Source: Halalkalibacter suaedae
Lineage (GTDB): Bacteria; Bacillota; Bacilli; Bacillales; Bacillaceae_D
Assembly: GCF_017939705.1 (NCBI RefSeq)
Contig: NZ_JAGKSQ010000001.1
Span: forward strand, 62,001-126,000
Direction: 5' to 3'
DNA length: 64,000 nt
A program made the translations under genes and the position numbers. Each line of letters opens with the position of its first letter. Within the stretch, counting starts at the first letter, position 1. This document shows, piece after piece, positions 54,368-64,000 of this stretch. The notes beneath the pieces are model-generated. The model worked only from the letters and a program-made list of their open reading frames with translations. It made no database searches and had not been told where the DNA came from.

Positions 54368-54527
54368 TTCCATTCTCCTTCCAATTATACAAGCCTAATT
54401 TCTATATATTAACATAAAAAAAAACATTCTACATGAAAAGAAAGATGTCGGAAAATATATCAAACGTGTTGAATTGTAAAGAAGATTAATGTAATTTTAA
54501 TATATTGTGAAGGTTGTCAGATGTCTG

Positions 54528-54556
54528 TTGATTTAGGATCAACAATAATGCATAAT
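54528..54556 (+). promoter_or_regulatory. Promoter of the phnD operon
   Basis: TTGATT, exactly 17 bases, CATAAT, about 46 bases before phnD. The -35 lies in a small inverted repeat TGTTGATttaggATCAACA that could be an operator. Confidence 0.55.
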
Positions 54557-54602
54557 CACAATGTACGACAAAATACTACATAACAAAGAGGGGTTGAACG
54601 GT

Positions 54603-55565
54603 TTGAAAAAGTTTTTATCATTGCTTTTAGTTCTTGTTCTTGCTTTTGCACTAGCAGCTTGTGGTGCTGAAGATGAAGAAACACCTGCTACTGAAACACC
54701 TGCTGAGGAAGATACAGAAGCACCAGCTGAAGATGAAGCCGCTGGAGAGTCGGTTGATAAGCTTATTATGGGGTTTGTACCATCACAGGATTCAGATACA
54801 ATTGCTGATACTGTCGAACCACTAGCTAATCGTCTTGGTGAAGAGTTAGGTCTTGAAGTTGAAGGCCGTGTAATGACTGATTATAATGCTCTAATTGAAG
54901 CAATGGGTGCTAACGAAGTTCAAGTCGGCTTTATTCCAGCATTTGGTTATGTCCTAGCAAACGAACAATACGATGCTGAAGTTATTCTAAAATCAGTACG
55001 TCATGGTAGTGGGACATACAAAGCTCAATACATTGTAAGTGCAGACTCTGGAATTGAATCTTTAGAAGACCTAGAAGGCAAGGTTTGGGCTTTTGCTGAT
55101 GCAACATCAACTTCTGGTTTCTTATTCCCAGCATCAGAGTTAATGGATCAATTTGATATTGCTTCTCCTGAAGCACTTCAAAACGAATTCTTTGCACAAG
55201 GTATGCAAGTAGGTGGCCATGATACGGCTGCTGTCGCTGTCTATGAAGGAGATGCAGATGTTGCAACAACTTTCGATGATGTGCGTACTCAATTAGTAGA
55301 AGAATATCCAGACATTATGGAAAAAACAAAAGTTATAGGCACAACTAAAGATATACCAAATGATACAATCTCTGTAACTGCTGAACTTGATGACGAATTA
55401 GTTACACAAATCAAAGAGGCTTTTCTTTCGTTTAATGACGATGAAGAAATGATTAAAATTATGAACGAGGTTTATAGCTGGGATGGAATTACTGAGGCTT
55501 CAGATGACGAGTATCAAATAGTTAAAGATACGTATGCTAAGTTCAAGGATTCTATCTCATTCTAA
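54603..55565 (+). CDS. phnD: Phosphonate/phosphate-type ABC transporter substrate-binding lipoprotein
   Basis: A 320-residue lipoprotein starting at TTG 54603 behind AGAGGGG; signal LKKFLSLLLVLVLAFALAAC. After an acidic, Thr/Pro-rich linker comes a PhnD-type binding domain: LIMGFVPSQDSDT, AMGANEVQVGFIPAFGYVLA, VSADSGIESLEDLEGK and FADATSTSGFLFP. The family takes phosphonates, phosphite or related anions. First gene of a phnD-C-E-E operon. A terminator-like hairpin separates it from phnC. Confidence 0.93.
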   Translation: MKKFLSLLLVLVLAFALAACGAEDEETPATETPAEEDTEAPAEDEAAGESVDKLIMGFVPSQDSDTIADTVEPLANRLGEELGLEVEGRVMTDYNALIEAMGANEVQVGFIPAFGYVLANEQYDAEVILKSVRHGSGTYKAQYIVSADSGIESLEDLEGKVWAFADATSTSGFLFPASELMDQFDIASPEALQNEFFAQGMQVGGHDTAAVAVYEGDADVATTFDDVRTQLVEEYPDIMEKTKVIGTTKDIPNDTISVTAELDDELVTQIKEAFLSFNDDEEMIKIMNEVYSWDGITEASDDEYQIVKDTYAKFKDSISF

Positions 55566-55600
55566 AACAACAATTGATCAACTTTATAAGTTTGTAACTT

Positions 55601-55626
55601 AAAGGGGAGTCATAGCTCCCCTTTTT
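55601..55626 (+). terminator. Intra-operon attenuator hairpin between phnD and phnC
   Basis: 9-bp stem AAAGGGGAG/CTCCCCTTT with a 6-base loop, followed by T4. It looks like a full terminator, yet the transporter genes continue in the same direction; partial read-through would give more binding protein than permease. Confidence 0.8.
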
Positions 55627-55656
55627 TGTTCGACACCGAATGTAGGAGGTTTTCAA

Positions 55657-56433
55657 GTGATTGAATTCAAAAATGTCTCCCTAGAGTATCCAAATGGAAC
55701 AAAAGGGCTAAAAAATGTAAATGTGAAAATTAATGAAGGTGAATTTATTGTTATCGTTGGGTTATCTGGTGCCGGTAAGTCTACCTTTATTCGTAGTATT
55801 AATCGTCTTGTTACACCTACTGAAGGTGAACTACTAGTAGATGGACAAGATATCCTGAAATTTAAAGGGAATGATTTAAGAAAGCTTCGTACAAAAATCG
55901 GAATGATTTTCCAAAATTATAACCTTGTTAGGCGCTCAAATGTCATCAAAAACGTATTAGCTGGAAGACTTGGCTATACAGGAACGTTGCGATCAATCTT
56001 TAATTTATTTAAAAAGGAAGATCTTGCTTTAGCTTATGAAAGTCTAAAGCGTGTCAATATTGAAGAAAAGCTGTATAACAGAGCAGACGAGCTAAGTGGT
56101 GGTCAACAACAACGTGTTAGTATTGCCCGTGTTCTGACACAACAGCCTAAATATATACTTGCTGATGAGCCGGTAGCATCTCTTGATCCCCCTACTTCTC
56201 ATCAAGTTATGAAATACCTAAAGAAAATTAATCAAGAAGATAACATTACAACAATTGTCAATCTTCATTTTATCGATATGGCTATGGAGTATGCAGACCG
56301 AATTATCGGGATGAGAGCAGGAGAAGTTGTGTTTGACGGACCTGTCTCAGAAGTATCAGAACAAACATTTGAAGAAATTTATGGCCGCACGATACGTGAA
56401 GATGATTTACGTAGTAAGGGGGATGCAGAGTGA
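55657..56433 (+). CDS. phnC: Phosphonate ABC transporter ATPase
   Basis: A 258-residue ABC ATPase: Walker A GLSGAGKST, Q-loop FQNYNLVRR, signature LSGGQQQR, Walker B ILADEPVASLD and switch histidine in NLHF. The PhnC pattern (LAGRLGYTGTLRSIFNLF) is present. Start is GTG 55657 behind TAGGAGG. Its stop overlaps the next gene by four bases. Confidence 0.95.
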   Translation: MIEFKNVSLEYPNGTKGLKNVNVKINEGEFIVIVGLSGAGKSTFIRSINRLVTPTEGELLVDGQDILKFKGNDLRKLRTKIGMIFQNYNLVRRSNVIKNVLAGRLGYTGTLRSIFNLFKKEDLALAYESLKRVNIEEKLYNRADELSGGQQQRVSIARVLTQQPKYILADEPVASLDPPTSHQVMKYLKKINQEDNITTIVNLHFIDMAMEYADRIIGMRAGEVVFDGPVSEVSEQTFEEIYGRTIREDDLRSKGDAE

Positions 56434-57245
56434 CAAATGGTAAGAAATTAGCCACTCAAGCCCCAGCAATCCTACCAGCAAAAACGAAAGCAAAACTGAC
56501 AGCTATTTTTGCTATTGTTTTAGGGTTTTTCTTGCTTAGTACGATTAAAACCGATGCAACGATTGGAGAACTAGCTGAAGGTATTCCAAATATGGCACAA
56601 GTATTTGTGAAATTTTTTCCACCAAATTTTGAGATAATAGGCCCTATTCTTAATCCAACAGGACCATTAGCAGAAACGCTGCAGATGGCAATCATTGCAA
56701 CGACTATTTCGACAATCATATGTATTCCGTTAAGCTTATTAGCCGCTCAAAATGTGACACGTAACAAAGTATTATATACCACTGTTCGAACTTTCTTAAA
56801 CATTTTAAGAACGATCCCTGATCTTGTTTTAGCTGTAATTTTTGTCGGATTGTTCGGTATCGGTGTGTTTCCGGGTATTATCGCATTAGTTATCTTTTCA
56901 CTAGGTATTCTTGCTAAGCTGATTAGTGAAACGATTGAATCAGTCGATATGGATCAAATGGAGGCAATGAGTGCTTCTGGTGCAAACGTATTTCAAAAAA
57001 TTTCATTTGCTCTTATTCCACAAGTGCTTCCACAATTCACTTCATTTGTGCTATATGTATTTGAAATAAATATTCGTGCCTCTGTCGTTCTTGGACTAGT
57101 TGGTGCCGGTGGTATTGGTCTCGTTCTAAGTCAACAATTGAAGTTCTACAACTATCCTAACGCAATGATGATCATTATCGTTATCTTTGCTGTTGTAGTC
57201 ATCATTGAATACATTTCAACAAAGATTAGGGAGGCGATCGTCTAA
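56430..57245 (+). CDS. phnE: Phosphonate ABC transporter permease 1
   Basis: A 271-residue permease with about six transmembrane segments and the cytoplasmic EAA-type loop (ESVDMDQMEAMSASGANVFQKI). It starts at GTG 56430 overlapping phnC (GTGA). PhnE-type transporters with two permeases form a heterodimer. Confidence 0.93.
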   Translation: MTNGKKLATQAPAILPAKTKAKLTAIFAIVLGFFLLSTIKTDATIGELAEGIPNMAQVFVKFFPPNFEIIGPILNPTGPLAETLQMAIIATTISTIICIPLSLLAAQNVTRNKVLYTTVRTFLNILRTIPDLVLAVIFVGLFGIGVFPGIIALVIFSLGILAKLISETIESVDMDQMEAMSASGANVFQKISFALIPQVLPQFTSFVLYVFEINIRASVVLGLVGAGGIGLVLSQQLKFYNYPNAMMIIIVIFAVVVIIEYISTKIREAIV

Positions 57246-58042
57246 TGAGTCTCGTATTACCTCCAAAAGAAAAGCGTTCACCTTTTAGCATTATCAAGAA
57301 ATGGATCTTTCTAGCCGTTCTCTTAGTAATTTATATTTGGACGTTTGTCAGTATTGACGTTGATTGGGTTAGGGCCTATGAAAGAATGATTAGTAACTTT
57401 CATCGTGTTATTCCTAAGCTGTTTAGTCCTGATTGGTCTTCAATAGGAAAAGTTGGAGAGGCAATGGTTGAAACACTCTATATTGCCTTTGCAGGATCAC
57501 TTATGGCAGCAATTATCGCCGTTCCTTTAGGTTTTCTTGCGGCACAGAATATGGTGAAAAGCAATGTAGTTACAACAATCGGAAAATGGATTCTTAGCGG
57601 AATTCGAGCATTCCCTGATTTAATCTTAGCCATTATGTTTGTTGTTGCAGTTGGGCCAAATCCTTTTGCTGGGGTACTGGCAATTGCAATTGGTTCAACG
57701 GGGATGTTAGGTAAGCTTTATTCTGAAGTACTTGAATCAATGGATATGAAATTTATCGAAGCAATGGAAGCAAGTGGAGCCAACAAAATACAAATTTTGT
57801 TTCATGGGATTATTCCACAGATTATACCGGAATTCCTCTCATACGCTATTTTCAGATTTGAAATTGATGTTCGTGCATCAACAATCTTAGGTATTGTTGG
57901 AGCTGGTGGTATCGGTACAATGATTCAATTTGCTCAAATGAATCGAAACTGGGAGCAAATGGGGATGATCTTGTTAGTTATCATTGTTGTCGTTACGTTA
58001 ATTGATTTCTTATCCGCATCCATTCGTAAAAGAATCGTTTAA
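57245..58042 (+). CDS. phnE: Phosphonate ABC transporter permease 2
   Basis: A 265-residue permease related to the preceding one: six transmembrane segments and the loop ESMDMKFIEAMEASGANKIQIL. Start overlaps the previous stop (TAATG). No C-P lyase or phosphonatase gene follows, so the substrate is processed elsewhere, or it is not a phosphonate. Confidence 0.93.
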   Translation: MSLVLPPKEKRSPFSIIKKWIFLAVLLVIYIWTFVSIDVDWVRAYERMISNFHRVIPKLFSPDWSSIGKVGEAMVETLYIAFAGSLMAAIIAVPLGFLAAQNMVKSNVVTTIGKWILSGIRAFPDLILAIMFVVAVGPNPFAGVLAIAIGSTGMLGKLYSEVLESMDMKFIEAMEASGANKIQILFHGIIPQIIPEFLSYAIFRFEIDVRASTILGIVGAGGIGTMIQFAQMNRNWEQMGMILLVIIVVVTLIDFLSASIRKRIV

Positions 58043-58045
58043 AAT

Positions 58046-58080
58046 AAAACTGAGTAGATCTTTAAGAACTACTCAGTTTT
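58046..58080. terminator. Bidirectional terminator between phnE and addA
   Basis: 12-bp perfect stem AAAACTGAGTAG/CTACTCAGTTTT with an 11-base loop; T-rich on both sides. Confidence 0.9.
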
Positions 58081-58090
58081 GTTTTGTCTT

Positions 58091-61000
58091 TTATTCCTTT
58101 GATCTGGCTGATATATAGGCCTCTTTCCCATTATTGGATTGACGCAGTTTGACTAATTGTCTAAAAGCATCTAAGATCCTCTGTTCATCCTTTTCAGTAA
58201 TTGTGATCGTATGCAAAGGATGTTCTAGATCTCTCAAAACATATAGAGAAATCGAGGTAATCAGTTGTCCTGTTTCCTGCTCATAGGCCAGTTTATAGAG
58301 ATAGAGCTGTGCTTTATAATGGTCAACTAACTCAGCACCAGAGTCATGAATCCGATTGGTTTTAAAATCTATGATATGTAATTGTCCATCCTTCTCAACT
58401 ACCTTATCAATTTCCCCAATGATTTCTGCCCCTTCAAGCATTGTAACAAATGACCATTCATTGGCAACAGGTCTACCTAAAGCCTTTCTTTGAACGTCAG
58501 TATAGTTTTTCATTAAAAGCAACATTTCTTCCTTATAGCTAGTGAGGCTCTGAATGTCTGCTTCTTCTAATGTTTCTTCAATCGCATTTTCGATCGACAG
58601 ACCCAAATCTCTTAGCTCACAAGCTCGGTGAACGAGAGTCCCAAGAATCGATGGGTCTATCTTATTTCCTTCGTTCGCTACGTTAATTATGGTCTTGCTT
58701 TTTTCTTTAATTGAATAGGGAACCCCAATGACAAATCGATAATAATAATCGACTGGGTCGTGAATAAAAGAAACGATTTCTGAAACAGTAAAAGGAATCG
58801 TGACTGGCTCTGGTTTCAATTGCTCTATTTCCTTTAATTTTGGTGCTTCTTGAATCAATGGTTCTTTCTGTTCGGTTATTTCTGAAATAAGCATCCGCTT
58901 TGAGAGATCACCTTCTTCTAGTGCCTGCTCTGTCATCTGAAGCCACGTATTCGCAGAAGTAGATTCCTCACCTATCATATATAAATAATCACGCGCTCTT
59001 GTCATTGCTACATAGAATAAACGTTTTGATTCTTCGCGGGCTTCTGCATCTGAAACATCCTTCACTAGAGCAAAGCCAGGAGACTCGTAAACCGTTTCCT
59101 TTTGATCTAACTCCAACTCGTCCTGTTTTAACTGGAGAACTAGTCCATATGTAGGATGAAAACGAACACTCCCCTGATCAGCACGTGTTTGACGCTCAAT
59201 CTGAGGCAAGAACACAATAGGAAATTCTAAACCTTTTGATGCATGCACAGTCATAATTTGAACAACATCACCATTCACTCTTTCAACCTCTGAGTCACCT
59301 TCTTTTTCACTTAGAACAATTCGTTCCTCTAATTCAGCAACAATTGTTTCCAAGTCTGTTTCGTGACTAGCTGTAATCAACTCGATTAATTTTTCGACAT
59401 TCTTTACTTTTTGTAAGCCATTTGATTGCAACAGTAAAGAAGCTCTCAGTCCTGTTTCGATAAACAATTCATATAATTTATGCTCAATTGATTGGTGAAG
59501 GACAAAAGGTGTCCAGCGATTTAGCCATGACTGAATAAGCACGCAGGCTTCCTTGATTTGATTAGGTAACTCTATACTGTTCTCATGCTCATAAACCAGT
59601 TCAAATAGCGACTGATTTTCCTGAATAGATTCCTTCAGTGTATAAAAATCATCAAGTGTTAACCCACACAAGGGACTTCTGAGCACAGCTAATAAATAAA
59701 GTTCTTCGAATGGCCGGTTTAACCAACGGAGCAACGTGATAAAATCAATGATTTCTTGACGACCATAAAAACCTATCCCTCCACTAATCACGTATGGAAT
59801 ATTCTTTTTTAGGAGGGAACGCTCCAGTAACAATAGATTGGTTCGCGTTGGGATTAGCACCACCATATCTCCCCATTTAGGTGATCTCCAATCTCCATTG
59901 AAAACGGAGGGTGATTTCTCTGTCATCATTTCGAGCATCCGGTTTGTCAGAATATCGTATTGGGTTTCTTCTCGCTCTTCATCTTTTGGCAAAACGAGTA
60001 ATTCCACTCTTTGTTCGTTATCCGTTTGACCACTACGAGCGGGATCTAACGGTGCATAGACCGTTTCATAGGATTCCTTTCGCTCGCTGGCCATAATCTT
60101 CTCAAACAAATCATTAACTGCATGAATCACTGGAGCTGTTGTTCTATAGTTTGTATTCATATGAATAACCTCTGCATCAGAAAGACGTGTGGCTAGTTCC
60201 TCACGCTCGTTCATTAAACGGACATTCGCCCCTCTGAAGCGATAGATGGATTGTTTTTGATCACCAACAATAAATTGATAAGCAGGTTCCATTCTCTCTA
60301 GCATTTCTAATTGTAAGCGGTTTGTGTCTTGAAATTCATCAACCATGATATGACGAAACTGTTGTTGACAGGCATTTTTAATGACTGGATCTGCAAGAAG
60401 TGTAACTGCTTTTTGCTGCAGATCTGTAAAGTCTAGCAAACCAGCTTTCTTCTTCTCTAATGAATACCGGCTATAGAATTCTTTTAACAAGATAATAAAG
60501 CTTTCAGTATACGTCTGCACTTCACTATCAATAACAGGGGTCCCACCGATCTGTTTCCATTTTTCTTTTAACGGCTTCCAGTACTCCTCAAATAATTCAA
60601 ATAATGCAGGGGCTTTTTCCTGCCATGCCTTGCTCGTCTTTGAGGGCATTACATCATGTAGTAGCTCCATGTACGTTGCAGTATCATCTTGTAGCTCCAG
60701 GTTTTGAAATGCCGCAGAAATTCGTTCAAGATGTTTTTTTTGAGCAGCAGTTACTTCACTTAAAGGTGGGAAATTGTGTATACATCGCAAAGCCTCTTTG
60801 TGGAAGTTGGCTGTTGCTTTACGTTGTTCCTCTCTTTTACCTTCACATTGCTTCTCAAGCATCCTCTTTGCCTCAAGTGATGTGATGGCATCCTCTCCTA
60901 CAACAAACTCTCTTACATCATCATGAACTTGTTCAATTGTTTCAATTAACTGATTTTTACTCATCATCTGTAGAAAGGAAACTGCATGTAAATTAAATGC

Positions 61001-61468
61001 TCTCTCCTCAAGAATGGCATTGATCAATTCTTTCTTCTTTGATTTGGCTTCTACTTGATCAATAATTCTTGTTCTTGGAGGCAAGTCGGCTTTCAGAGCG
61101 TGTTGTGATAGCAATCGTTGACAGAAGCTATGAAAGGTTGAAATGAGTGCCCGTTCCATTGATTCTTTTTGCTGGATCCAATAGAAACGTTCTTGTTCAC
61201 TACCCGCTTCTTCCACCTTCTCAATAATTCGCTTACGGATCCGATCCTTCATCTCACGAGCTGCCTTTTCAGTAAACGTTATGGCAACCATTTCCTCAAC
61301 TGTTGCACCAGCTGGATGTTCCTTATCTACAAAATGTAGCTCACATAAATGAATAAAACGTTCAGTTAAAACTCTTGTTTTTCCGGAACCAGCACCTGCA
61401 GAAACTAGGATAAGCTTCTTGTCACTTGTAATGGCTTGTTGCTGTGGCTGATTAAAATCCACGTTCAT
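58091..61468 (-). CDS. addA: ATP-dependent helicase/nuclease subunit A
   Basis: A 1125-residue RecBCD-type enzyme subunit. UvrD-like helicase motifs: VSAGAGSGKTRVL (I), VDEFQDTN (II), GDQKQSIYRFRGA (III), TVHASKGLEFPIVFLP (V) and FYVAMTRARDYLY (VI). The C-terminal nuclease has the GEIDKVVEKDG and IIDFKTN motif. With AddB it processes double-strand breaks. Start is ATG 61468 (MNVDFNQPQQQAI) behind GGGGGG; the open frame goes on into addB but with no ribosome site. Confidence 0.95.
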   Translation of the reverse strand: MNVDFNQPQQQAITSDKKLILVSAGAGSGKTRVLTERFIHLCELHFVDKEHPAGATVEEMVAITFTEKAAREMKDRIRKRIIEKVEEAGSEQERFYWIQQKESMERALISTFHSFCQRLLSQHALKADLPPRTRIIDQVEAKSKKKELINAILEERAFNLHAVSFLQMMSKNQLIETIEQVHDDVREFVVGEDAITSLEAKRMLEKQCEGKREEQRKATANFHKEALRCIHNFPPLSEVTAAQKKHLERISAAFQNLELQDDTATYMELLHDVMPSKTSKAWQEKAPALFELFEEYWKPLKEKWKQIGGTPVIDSEVQTYTESFIILLKEFYSRYSLEKKKAGLLDFTDLQQKAVTLLADPVIKNACQQQFRHIMVDEFQDTNRLQLEMLERMEPAYQFIVGDQKQSIYRFRGANVRLMNEREELATRLSDAEVIHMNTNYRTTAPVIHAVNDLFEKIMASERKESYETVYAPLDPARSGQTDNEQRVELLVLPKDEEREETQYDILTNRMLEMMTEKSPSVFNGDWRSPKWGDMVVLIPTRTNLLLLERSLLKKNIPYVISGGIGFYGRQEIIDFITLLRWLNRPFEELYLLAVLRSPLCGLTLDDFYTLKESIQENQSLFELVYEHENSIELPNQIKEACVLIQSWLNRWTPFVLHQSIEHKLYELFIETGLRASLLLQSNGLQKVKNVEKLIELITASHETDLETIVAELEERIVLSEKEGDSEVERVNGDVVQIMTVHASKGLEFPIVFLPQIERQTRADQGSVRFHPTYGLVLQLKQDELELDQKETVYESPGFALVKDVSDAEAREESKRLFYVAMTRARDYLYMIGEESTSANTWLQMTEQALEEGDLSKRMLISEITEQKEPLIQEAPKLKEIEQLKPEPVTIPFTVSEIVSFIHDPVDYYYRFVIGVPYSIKEKSKTIINVANEGNKIDPSILGTLVHRACELRDLGLSIENAIEETLEEADIQSLTSYKEEMLLLMKNYTDVQRKALGRPVANEWSFVTMLEGAEIIGEIDKVVEKDGQLHIIDFKTNRIHDSGAELVDHYKAQLYLYKLAYEQETGQLITSISLYVLRDLEHPLHTITITEKDEQRILDAFRQLVKLRQSNNGKEAYISARSKE

Positions 61469-61481
61469 TCCCCCCTTCCCT

Positions 61482-64000
61482 TTATAAATTTCTTTGCTCA
61501 GCGGTTGCTCGACAGATTGAGTGATACTGACAGAAATTAGAGCATTCTTCAGGAGCAACATGATAAGCAGATTGCAACCCTTGCCAAAGCTCTTTGATTC
61601 GTTCAACAAGCTCATATTTTTCAAGAAACTCATTTGTTCCTAGCTCATCTTCTTGATTGCGGCACCGAGATGATACTTGGTACTTAGAGTCTTTCCCTAC
61701 ATGCTCCGAACGCCATATTCCATTACCCGCTCTTTTCGCTGGCTCTTTTTTTAATGAGATATATGAAGCACCATCTGCAATCATTGTTTGATTCTCCAAT
61801 CGCTCTAACTCCTCACGAATAGCATAAGCATATAGAGGCAATTGTAGCTTTAATCCAGACTTAACCTCTTCCATCTTGATTTGAGCAAATCCCGTTTTAT
61901 AATCGTAAATAACAAAACGATTCCCTTGTCGATCAACACGATCAACCTTCCCAACTAAAATTAACGATTCTTCGTCCGAGATTTCCAGTTCTAATCGTAC
62001 AGGTTTTTCAAAGGCCATAATCTCCATAGTTGCGAGTTCTTCATTGTCCCAAAAATGCTTCTTCTCTGCTTGCCACCACTGCTCAAGTCTCCTTTGCCAT
62101 TGTTGTTTCATTAACAGCAAATCAAATTTAGAAATTTCCGGGCTCTGACTTTCGACATAGTCCCACTTTTGTTCAAACATTGCTAATAGCCTAGAAGGAA
62201 CCTGTTCAAGCACCGACTTCTCTACTGATCCAAACGGTCGGCCAATTAAGTTAAATTCATGATAGAGTTCTTCAATAAGTGAGTGGATTACTTGACCAAT
62301 TTCAAGCGGAGACACTGACTCCTGCTCTTGATTCGGTTCATTAACTTCTAATGCTCGTTCCATTGCGTAACGAAACGGACAACGTGCATAGCTTTCTAGC
62401 TCGGTTACTGAAACAACCTGCTTCCGTTGCTTTTCTTGATGGGCTACCGACAAATGCTCCTCCGCTCCCTCTATTCGCCGTTGACGGTCTTTTATGACCT
62501 GTAGCGATTGAGGTATGCCTTCTGATTGAAAACCCTCTCCAAGGAAATACGCTAGCTTCTCCAAATGATTTTGTTCACTAAAGCTAAATCCGTTTGAGAG
62601 ACGCTTTTTCCAAGACCACTCCTCTTCAACTAGATCCAACTCGGTTAAAATGGGCGAAGGTAAATACGGATGGTTCGTGTCAACACCCTTAACATAGGTA
62701 AAGAGAATAACTTCCGACACATAGAACAATTGCTCAAAATGTGCGAGCTGTTTCTCTTGAAAATGTAGTTGAGTCGGTGCACTAAAACGAACTGGTAGCT
62801 GGACTAAATCTCTCTCTTGAACGTACCCACTCAAATGATGAGGGGCAGGAAAGGCACCCTCATTCATTCCAACGACAAAAAGTTTCTTTCCTTTAAATAA
62901 GCTGATATCACGAAAGCTATGAATCGAGACACCTTTCTTCACTGCTCTTTTACTGAAAAGCGTTAATGAATCACCTTGCTCTCGTAGCCATTCAATAAAC
63001 AAATCTGGAGTAATAAGCAGATGTTCAAGTCTTTTTTCAACAAGCAACGCTTGATAGGACTCGATCCGCTCTCTAATCAGTTCAAAAGCTTTGTATTCAT
63101 CTACCATTCCTTTAAGAGTCGAAGCCGGTTGATCGTTACTGAATTGTTTTTCCCAATAAGCAAGTAAAGGTAACTCATTCATTATTTTCGCTAATCTTGA
63201 TAAATACTCGACAAAGGAAGCCTGCTTCGGTAAACGCAGCTCAGTAATCATTCTAAATAGCGACTCATGCTCTTGATCAAGCCACTCTCGACTTTGTAGG
63301 AATAATTGCTTTTGTTTCGCAAATGTTAGTCCACTAATATGATATAGCTTGAGAATTTGCTCAACTAAGGGCAACTGTTCCCATTTTGTTTTTGACCGAT
63401 CATTACCTTTAATGATTGAGAGTAAAAACGAGTATATCGCAGTCGAAGCCACCGGTCGTTTTTGAGCTATATTTACTGGAATGTGATACATCGTCGTATA
63501 ACGTTCAAGCTCAGCTAATGCGGTGCGTTCATCTACTAATAAAATCCCAATCTCCTCGTAAGCTTCCTGACTTAAATGAATCTCTTCCATAATCCCTTTC
63601 CACTGTTCCTCCATTGTCGTTGCTGAGATTAATTTCAGCTCAGAAGCCTGCAAATGGGTATGAGGGGTACCTAGTTGCTCAACAAAGCCAATCTCCTTTA
63701 GTTCACTAACGGTGCGAGCAGTAATATCGAATCGTTCATGATGCGGTAGAAAGATTTCTATCTTGACATTCGCCTTCTTCAAAGCCTCAATGAGAAGAGC
63801 TTGCAAGGGACTGAAATCAAAAAAACCATCTACCATAATGATAGAAAGATTACTATCATTTGAGTGATTAGTTAAATGATTAATTGCTGCTAAAATTCTG
63901 TTCTCAGGATCTAACAATCGCCTTTCGTCTACTACCTTTTCTTCATATTGACTAAATAAAGAAGATAGAGAATGTAAAGATACCGGTAGGTCCTCAATCG
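61482..64000 (-). CDS. addB: ATP-dependent helicase/nuclease subunit B, C-terminal part
   Basis: The window holds about 838 codons of the frame; the N-terminus lies to the right of 64000. Visible parts include the AddB helicase-like region and the nuclease domain (GKVDRVDRQGNRFVIYDYKTG). Iron-sulfur cysteines are seen as YARCPFRYAME and near the end ECSNFCQYHSICR. It ends 13 bases before addA. There is no sign of damage; the edge is only the window limit. Confidence 0.93.
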   Translation of the reverse strand, partial: IEDLPVSLHSLSSLFSQYEEKVVDERRLLDPENRILAAINHLTNHSNDSNLSIIMVDGFFDFSPLQALLIEALKKANVKIEIFLPHHERFDITARTVSELKEIGFVEQLGTPHTHLQASELKLISATTMEEQWKGIMEEIHLSQEAYEEIGILLVDERTALAELERYTTMYHIPVNIAQKRPVASTAIYSFLLSIIKGNDRSKTKWEQLPLVEQILKLYHISGLTFAKQKQLFLQSREWLDQEHESLFRMITELRLPKQASFVEYLSRLAKIMNELPLLAYWEKQFSNDQPASTLKGMVDEYKAFELIRERIESYQALLVEKRLEHLLITPDLFIEWLREQGDSLTLFSKRAVKKGVSIHSFRDISLFKGKKLFVVGMNEGAFPAPHHLSGYVQERDLVQLPVRFSAPTQLHFQEKQLAHFEQLFYVSEVILFTYVKGVDTNHPYLPSPILTELDLVEEEWSWKKRLSNGFSFSEQNHLEKLAYFLGEGFQSEGIPQSLQVIKDRQRRIEGAEEHLSVAHQEKQRKQVVSVTELESYARCPFRYAMERALEVNEPNQEQESVSPLEIGQVIHSLIEELYHEFNLIGRPFGSVEKSVLEQVPSRLLAMFEQKWDYVESQSPEISKFDLLLMKQQWQRRLEQWWQAEKKHFWDNEELATMEIMAFEKPVRLELEISDEESLILVGKVDRVDRQGNRFVIYDYKTGFAQIKMEEVKSGLKLQLPLYAYAIREELERLENQTMIADGASYISLKKEPAKRAGNGIWRSEHVGKDSKYQVSSRCRNQEDELGTNEFLEKYELVERIKELWQGLQSAYHVAPEECSNFCQYHSICRATAEQRNL

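Overview
This 64 kb window is a chromosomal segment of a low-GC, endospore-forming Firmicute of the Bacillaceae. The arginine locus and its flank keep the Bacillus subtilis order argC-argJ-argB-argD-carA-carB-argF-yjzC-yjaU-yjaV...med. Many starts are TTG or GTG behind strong Shine-Dalgarno sites. The families (GerMN, YitT, IDEAL, BsuPI, DUF3231, AddAB, CtaG of the BacSu type) are Bacillaceae hallmarks. The extragenic palindromes and the KhtU/AmhT-like antiporter fit an alkaliphile or halophile, but the species cannot be fixed. I saw no rRNA, tRNA, transposase, phage or CRISPR array.

Layout. 1-3.8 kb: 5' end of med, divergent prfC (RF3), an extragenic palindrome and a DUF3231 gene. 3.7-15.6 kb (minus strand): the arginine/carbamoyl-phosphate operon, led by a near-consensus promoter overlapped by ArgR boxes, followed by yjzC, yjaU, yjaV and two tiny ORFs. 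15.8-18 kb (minus): ctaG, a SCO1 gene and a thioredoxin-fold lipoprotein interrupted in frame by UGA. 18-20.3 kb: a Cof-type phosphatase and a repeat-rich gap. 20.3-26.6 kb (plus): a hypothetical gene, azlCD, and a SNF2 helicase with its partner gene. 26.6-30.9 kb (minus): BsuPI-type lipoprotein, YitT, YitV-like esterase, rhodanese, AI-2E-family permease, and small proteins. 31-35.2 kb (plus): MATE exporter, GerMN lipoprotein, B12-binding radical SAM protein, then about 0.8 kb of palindromes. 35.9-40.8 kb (minus): EAL protein and methylmalonyl-CoA mutase (two subunits). 41-48.4 kb: IDEAL protein, a stand-alone CarH-like cobalamin sensor module with a PAS-like partner, a giant CheB-CheR-PAS-histidine kinase fusion, a hypothetical protein and a cation/proton antiporter. 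48.7-53.5 kb (minus): cheA-cheW-cheY plus a PAS-GGDEF-EAL protein. 53.5-58 kb: a HAD hydrolase and a phnD-phnC-phnE-phnE importer. 58-64 kb (minus): addA and partial addB.

Most notable: the lipoprotein at 15846-16367 looks like a selenoprotein. The UGA lies exactly where the first cysteine of a CxxC motif is expected (U-G-L-C), and the next 34 nt contain a hairpin (6-bp stem, 5-nt loop with G at its second position) at the distance expected of a bacterial SECIS element. Its neighbours are the cytochrome oxidase copper-maturation genes sco1 and ctaG, so it could be a Sec-dependent extracytoplasmic thiol oxidoreductase or peroxidase serving that pathway. The second candidate system is the cobalamin-sensor/PAS-like gene pair at 41.6-42.9 kb next to the large sensor kinase. 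All functions are inferred by reading the sequence; no database search was run.
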